Assembly: GCA_031552535.1 (NCBI GenBank)
Contig: JAVBMJ010000047.1
Coordinates: forward strand, 5,536-69,535
DNA from: JAVBMJ01 sp031552535
GTDB lineage: Bacteria > Bacteroidota > Bacteroidia > Bacteroidales > Rikenellaceae
Direction: 5' to 3'
DNA length: 64,000 nucleotides
Position numbers and translations under genes: made by a program. Below are positions 60,225 through 64,000 of this stretch, one piece after another (positions within the stretch are counted from its first letter, which is position 1; the number at the start of each line of letters is the position of its first letter). A model generated the notes under the pieces. The model saw only the letters and a list, made by a program, of their open reading frames with translations. It searched no databases and had not been told where the DNA came from.

Positions 60225-60806
60225 CTATTTCAGTATATCGGAATTATTGGTTATCGAACGGCACAATTGTTCGCGGGCCCGGTGTATCTGCACCTTTACC
60301 GTCCCCAGGGGCAGCCCCAGCTTCCGGGCGATCTCCTCGTAAGAATATTGCCTGAAGAAGCGCAACTCTATAAGTTCCCTGTAGCGCGGGGTCATCATTT
60401 CGAGGTGCGTGTCGAGTTGTGTGCGCTGTTGCTGGTTGATGAAACTCTCCTCGGGATTGGGAGACGACGGACTGACGGGCACATGACCCGCCGGAAGGCC
60501 GTCGAGGGACAATGTGTCGTGGCGCTTGCGCAGGTAGTCGACAAACGTGTTGCGCGAAATGGTGTAGATCCACTGGCCGAAGGTGTACTCGGGGCTATAC
60601 CGGGTCAGGTTCAGGTAAACTTTTATGAAAGTCTCCTGCAACAGGTCGTCGGCGTCGTCGGCATTTCCCCCCGTGCGCTGCATGTAGATCTGGTAAACCG
60701 CATCGCGGTAGCGGTTGAACAGATGTTCGAAAGCCATAGAGTCCCCCTCCACGGCGTGCCTGATCAACTCCTGATCCGACGAAACGATATAATCCTCTAT
60801 TGCCAT
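60225..60806 (-). CDS. ECF-type RNA polymerase sigma factor
   Basis: 193 aa. Region 2: AFEHLFNRYRDAVYQIYMQR, DDADDLLQETFIKVYLNLTR (2.2) and FGQWIYTISRNTFVDYLRKR (2.3-2.4). Region 4: MTPRYRELIELRFFRQYSYE and EIARKLGLPLGTVKVQIHRA. No anti-sigma gene follows, unlike SusCD-type ECF units. It overlaps the upstream glycosyltransferase gene by 10 bases and is followed by rsmG 2 bases on. Confidence 0.92.
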   Translation of the reverse strand: MAIEDYIVSSDQELIRHAVEGDSMAFEHLFNRYRDAVYQIYMQRTGGNADDADDLLQETFIKVYLNLTRYSPEYTFGQWIYTISRNTFVDYLRKRHDTLSLDGLPAGHVPVSPSSPNPEESFINQQQRTQLDTHLEMMTPRYRELIELRFFRQYSYEEIARKLGLPLGTVKVQIHRAREQLCRSITNNSDILK

Positions 60807-61960
60807 CTCCTTCTTTTAGGGGTGAAAACCCGGCCCAGGAACAATATGAAATTGAGTACGGGGGAGATAAGGTCGTACACCATATATGCCCCCAGCAACC
60901 CCTTATCGCCTAACCGTTTGGTTATTCGCGCCGTGACCATTGCAACCATCGTCCACCGCAGGGCCAGCAACGCGGCTACCGCGATCCTGACATTAGCGGG
61001 CATCGACACCAAAAGTACGGCCGCCGAAATAAAAAACAGGGCGCGGGACATGAGTTCCGCCGTGACAAAACGTTTGGCCCGCAACGGATAATACCGGTGG
61101 GTGCGGCTGCTCCTGAGACGGCGGCCTATCCATACCCCCAGTCCGCCCCAGTTGTGTTGTAGCAGGGTGGTGTTGGGATTCATAACTATACCCGTGTTCT
61201 CACGCGAGGCTATCGACTGTATGAAAAGATCGTCCTCACCGGCCGGAAGACTGAGGTAGTTGAACCCACGCACCGAAAAATACAACGCTTTCGTAAAGCC
61301 TATATTTTGTATCAAACCCCGGAACGGGTGGCCGGATATCGCGGACGACAGATAGTATATGCCCTCCGACAGCCTGCCGCAACTGGTCAACCGGGACGAG
61401 AAACTGCGCCCGTGCTCCAGGGCGCAGTACCCCAATATGACGTCGCCTCCCGCAAAACCCCGCACCATGAGCGGCAACCATTTCCGCGACCGCGGCCTGG
61501 AATCGGTGGTCGTTATGATTATGTGCTCGTTGCGGGCGCTCTTTATCCCTATGTTGAGCGCTATTTTGTTACTCACCGGAAACCGGCGGTCCTGCTCTAT
61601 ATTGGTGTATGCCAGATGCGGGTATTTCGCCTGCAATACTTCCAGTGCGCTTTTCATATCTTCGTCGCAGTCTATGCCTACGACCATAACCTCGAAACTG
61701 CCGTACTCCTGTTCCAAAAGCAGGGGAAGCGTGTCGCGGATATATCCGGTGTTGTCATGCACGACAACGACCACCGACACCGCCAGGCCGTCGACAGACC
61801 TTTTTTGCGGATTGCGGAATGGCGATATGCGTGCAAAATAACGTATTTGGTATACACACTGCACCGCCAGCGCCGCCGCCAGCGCCGCCATCGACAGAAG
61901 CCCCGGCAATGTGTAGAGTGAAACAAGTGTATTATAAGTAGAAACGATCTGGCTCACCAC
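60797..61960 (-). CDS. membrane-anchored GT2 family glycosyltransferase
   Basis: 387 aa. One N-terminal helix (LPGLLSMAALAAALAVQCVY), then a GT-A fold: LAVSVVVVVHDNTGYIRDTL, VMVVGIDCDEDMKSALEVLQ, IIITTTDSRPRSRKWLPLMV (the metal-site region) and LPAGEDDLFIQSIASRENTG with the catalytic acid, then the WIGRRLRSSRTHRYYPLRA amphipathic segment and three C-terminal helices. It resembles processive, cellulose-synthase-like or hopanoid-type GT2 enzymes. Acceptor unknown. First gene of the GT2-sigma-rsmG unit. Confidence 0.87.
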   Translation of the reverse strand: MVSQIVSTYNTLVSLYTLPGLLSMAALAAALAVQCVYQIRYFARISPFRNPQKRSVDGLAVSVVVVVHDNTGYIRDTLPLLLEQEYGSFEVMVVGIDCDEDMKSALEVLQAKYPHLAYTNIEQDRRFPVSNKIALNIGIKSARNEHIIITTTDSRPRSRKWLPLMVRGFAGGDVILGYCALEHGRSFSSRLTSCGRLSEGIYYLSSAISGHPFRGLIQNIGFTKALYFSVRGFNYLSLPAGEDDLFIQSIASRENTGIVMNPNTTLLQHNWGGLGVWIGRRLRSSRTHRYYPLRAKRFVTAELMSRALFFISAAVLLVSMPANVRIAVAALLALRWTMVAMVTARITKRLGDKGLLGAYMVYDLISPVLNFILFLGRVFTPKRRRWQ

Positions 61961-62113
61961 ACGAAAATTTGCACAAAGTTATACTTTTTTACGAGACGAT
62001 CCGACATTTCTGTCAGGCACCTCTATTTTCCAACGCAAGTCACTTGTTAGCAGTATGATACCAAAGGGAGTCCCGTATCCGTCCAGGCTGCCGCAACCGC
62101 GGGAGAAATTATG

Positions 62114-62250
62114 CAAAAGATGCGGTGCATCCCGGGCGTATTGCGTGCGTTGCGCGAAGTAAAGTAATATCAAAAGATGCGGTGCATCCCGGGCGTATTG
62201 AGCGTATTGCGCGAAGTAAAGTAATATCAAAAGATGCTGTGCATCCGGCA
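62114..62250. repeat. three F-type modules in tandem upstream of the MFS gene
   Basis: Units start at 62114, 62171 and 62228 (period 57): CAAAAGATGCGGTGCATCC then CGGGCGTATTG and GCGCGAAGTAAAGTAATAT. The stem is GATGC-NNN-GCATC rather than the GACGC-NNN-GCGTC of other arrays. Confidence 0.85.
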
Positions 62251-62258
62251 AATTTTAT

Positions 62259-62266
62259 TAACTTTG
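62259..62266 (+). promoter_or_regulatory. -7 element for the MFS transporter gene
   Basis: TAACTTTG, 76 bases before the ATG. Its -33 position falls inside the last F module, with no TTTG there. Confidence 0.5.
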
Positions 62267-62342
62267 CTTTGCCATAGGCAATTTTGTGTGTGTTTTACGC
62301 ATGCAAAAGTTTGTCAAATCCCTAACTTCAAACAAGTGATAG

Positions 62343-63596
62343 ATGAATAACAAAAACACAGCATTCGGCATTTACGTCATCGGAGCGCTATTCTTCGTGT
62401 TCGGATTCGTAACCTGGATCAACAGCGTATTGATCCCGTTCCTGAAACAAATCTGCGAACTGTCGGATTTCCAGGCCTATTTCGTAACATTCGCTTTCTA
62501 CATTTCCTATTTCATAATGGCATTGCCCTCGTCGTGGGTGCTCAAGAAAACAGGTTTTGTAAAAGGTATGTCGCTGGGGCTCTTCGTAATGGCTGCCGGA
62601 TCGCTCGTATTCATTCCTGCGGCGCTCGACCGCAGTTTCATCCTATTCCTTGTGGGCCTTTTCATACAAGGGACGGGGCTCGCACTATTGCAAACCGCAT
62701 CGAATCCTTACGTCACCATTCTCGGACCGATAGAGAGCGCGGCACAGCGATTGAGCATCATGGGGGTCTGCAACAAGCTGGCCGGCATGACGGGGATTCT
62801 GGCGCTGAGTTATTTTCTCTTCTCGAACATGGAGTCGATCTCCGAACAACTCGCGCAGGTGTCCGGAGAAGAAAAAGCGGTCATACTGGGCGAGTTGTCG
62901 CATAAAATAGTGATGCCTTACGTGGCTATGGCCGCCATACTGGTCGTGCTGGGTTCGGTGATCCTGATGATGCACCTGCCGGCGGTGAACATGGACGAGA
63001 ACGAATGGCCGGGCGAGGTGTCGCGAAAATCGATATTCTCTTATCCGTTCTTGTGGTTCGGGGTATTCACACTCTTCCTTTATGTCGGAGCGGAAGTGGT
63101 TGCCATCGACACATTGCCATTATACGGTGAATTCCAGGGCCTTCCGGCCAATATAGCAACCAAACTCGGAACCTACTCCCTTATAGCCCTGGTGGTGGGT
63201 TATTTCCTGGGAATGGTCGCTATTCCCAAATATATTTCGCAACGCAATTCGCTTATCCTTTGTGCCGCGCTGGCCATAGCGTTCCTCGCGGGAGCATTGC
63301 TGACCACGGGATGGACTTCGATCATATTCATCGTCATGCTCAGCTTCGCACATGCGATGATGTGGCCCAGCATATGGCCGCTCACGCTCGACGGACTCGG
63401 CAAATACACCGCCACGGCTTCGGCATTGATGATAATGGGTATCGCCGGGGGTGCCATAATTCCACTCGGGTACGGGGCATGGGCCGACGCTTTGGGCGGC
63501 GACCGCCAGTTACCTTACCTGATAATACTGCCGTGTTACCTGGTTATCATGTGGTTCGCTATGAAAGGCCACAAAATAGGCCGTAATACGAAATAG
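62343..63596 (+). CDS. sugar MFS transporter, FucP family
   Basis: 417 aa, 12 membrane helices. ALFFVFGFVTWINSVLIPFL is the FucP N-terminal signature, followed by YFVTFAFYISYFIMALPSSW, GTGLALLQTASNPYVTILGP and AQRLSIMGVCNKLAGMTGI, all close to the L-fucose and glucose/galactose:H+ symporters. Helix 11-12 has AHAMMWPSIWPLTLDGLGKYT and SALMIMGIAGGAIIPLGYGA. It probably imports a hexose or an N-acetylated sugar together with protons; substrate cannot be told. It could take up GlcNAc released by the GH89 enzyme, but the genes are 32 kb apart. Confidence 0.93.
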   Translation: MNNKNTAFGIYVIGALFFVFGFVTWINSVLIPFLKQICELSDFQAYFVTFAFYISYFIMALPSSWVLKKTGFVKGMSLGLFVMAAGSLVFIPAALDRSFILFLVGLFIQGTGLALLQTASNPYVTILGPIESAAQRLSIMGVCNKLAGMTGILALSYFLFSNMESISEQLAQVSGEEKAVILGELSHKIVMPYVAMAAILVVLGSVILMMHLPAVNMDENEWPGEVSRKSIFSYPFLWFGVFTLFLYVGAEVVAIDTLPLYGEFQGLPANIATKLGTYSLIALVVGYFLGMVAIPKYISQRNSLILCAALAIAFLAGALLTTGWTSIIFIVMLSFAHAMMWPSIWPLTLDGLGKYTATASALMIMGIAGGAIIPLGYGAWADALGGDRQLPYLIILPCYLVIMWFAMKGHKIGRNTK

Positions 63597-63691
63597 TCTG
63601 CCAGGCAAACATCTGCCGGCGGGAGTGTTGGATGTAACAAAAACGAAATCCAGCCCTCCGGAGTCTGTCTGGATTTCCTATGTAAATATGT

Positions 63692-63743
63692 GATGCGCCC
63701 CGGCATAGCGTCGAACTTATTCGACGCTATGCCGGGGCGCATC
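63692..63743. repeat. G-type perfect 23-bp palindrome
   Basis: Left arm 63692-63714 (GATGCGCCCCGGC..) and right arm 63721-63743 are exact inverted repeats with a 6-base loop. It is flanked by a B2-like element end (AGTCTGTCTGGATTTCC, 63662). It could act as a terminator for the MFS gene, but there is no T run. Confidence 0.85.
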
Positions 63744-63847
63744 CTATGATTATGGCTCAGTCCTGATTTCGGGGATCAGTCTGGAATGTGGGCGGAGGAG
63801 AAAAGAATTATATAGTGGGAGATATTGCTATTTTAAAGACTAAACCA

Positions 63848-63868
63848 CCATGCACTGAAAGTGCATGG
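63848..63868 (-). mobile_element. right-end hairpin of an IS200/IS605 element
   Basis: CCATGCAC-TGAAA-GTGCATGG, perfect 8-bp stem, 25 bases beyond the transposase stop. Subterminal hairpins at this place are the binding site of TnpA in this IS family. Confidence 0.75.
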
Positions 63869-63892
63869 GTTTGAAAGAAAGAATGAAATTCT

Positions 63893-64000
63893 TTAATCTT
63901 TTTCTAATATCCAATTCTGGGTTGGTGTGTTGGGCTTCTCATTATGATGCTCAAGGTAATCCTGTACCATCTCGTCAGTTATATTGCCCGTACTCCAAAC
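63893..64000 (-). CDS. tnpA: IS200/IS605 family transposase (Y1 HUH), C-terminal 35 residues
   Basis: Cut by the window edge. The visible part VWSTGNITDEMVQDYLEHHN then EKPNTPTQNWILEKD corresponds to the C-terminal helix of TnpA that follows the catalytic-Tyr helix (family pattern GYFVSTVGN-I...YI). No frame disruption was seen in what is visible. The transposase would act on single-stranded ends with hairpins like the one at 63848. Confidence 0.75.
   Translation of the reverse strand, partial: VWSTGNITDEMVQDYLEHHNEKPNTPTQNWILEKD

Overview
The window looks like a chromosomal segment of a fairly GC-rich member of the Bacteroidales, most like Alistipes/Rikenellaceae; the genus is inferred from gene content and base composition, not from a marker gene. 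Supporting signs are Bacteroidetes promoters (TTTG, about 19 bases, TAnnTTTG), many lipoproteins and beta-barrels, a DUF4270 lipoprotein, an LruC-domain lipoprotein, a stand-alone GT5 glycogen synthase domain and the order bamD-rpoZ-coaBC-recN. No rRNA, tRNA or CRISPR array was seen.

Layout. 0-7 kb: an alpha-2-macroglobulin-type lipoprotein cut by the left edge, an outer-membrane barrel, a U32 'peptidase', a lipoprotein, a repeat cluster and another barrel. 7.4-12.1 kb (minus): OPT oligopeptide transporter, a doubtful small ORF, peptidase T, a secreted protein and a cupin, i.e. peptide uptake and breakdown. 12.3-26.2 kb: core genes: a serine-hydrolase lipoprotein, adk, thiL, queA, glycogen synthase domain with DUF4270, topA, bamD, rpoZ, coaBC and recN. 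26.4-30.4 kb: an M23/LysM envelope peptidase and a GH89 alpha-N-acetylglucosaminidase. 30.6-35.7 kb (minus): acn, icd and gltA, the citrate-to-2-oxoglutarate branch of the TCA cycle. 36.5-47.3 kb: an LruC lipoprotein, a K+/H+ antiporter, a DUF1254 lipoprotein with a MetA-type barrel, and small stress or detoxification genes (SRPBCC, VOC, DUF2200, GNAT, DUF1761). 47.7-50.0 kb: a multicopper oxidase fused to a CopB-like barrel. 50.7-55.4 kb: a prophage-like remnant (S24 repressor, two small genes, putative small and large terminase, small winged-helix gene) with no head or tail genes. 55.7-63.6 kb: a barrel, an envelope operon (hotdog dehydratase, lipoprotein, LolA-like, EamA-like), pyrF, rsmG, an ECF sigma factor, a GT2 glycosyltransferase and a FucP-like sugar transporter. 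The right edge cuts the 3' end of an IS200/IS605 transposase.

The most unusual content is in the spacers. Fifteen full-length 160-165 bp elements fall into three sequence subfamilies (A about 163 bp, B 165 bp, C 164 bp). Their terminal inverted repeats differ, but all carry the same asymmetric core (about CCRCTATTCGCCTCA) at the same distance from the end. Half copies and end-only copies surround them. Further palindromic families are present: D about 195 bp, E about 160 bp in tandem, F 53-61 bp modules with compensatory stem changes, and the G and H palindromes. F modules form the last codons of two unrelated genes (cupin and aconitase). These dispersed elements, which have no visible gene of their own, are the best candidate here for an undescribed system.
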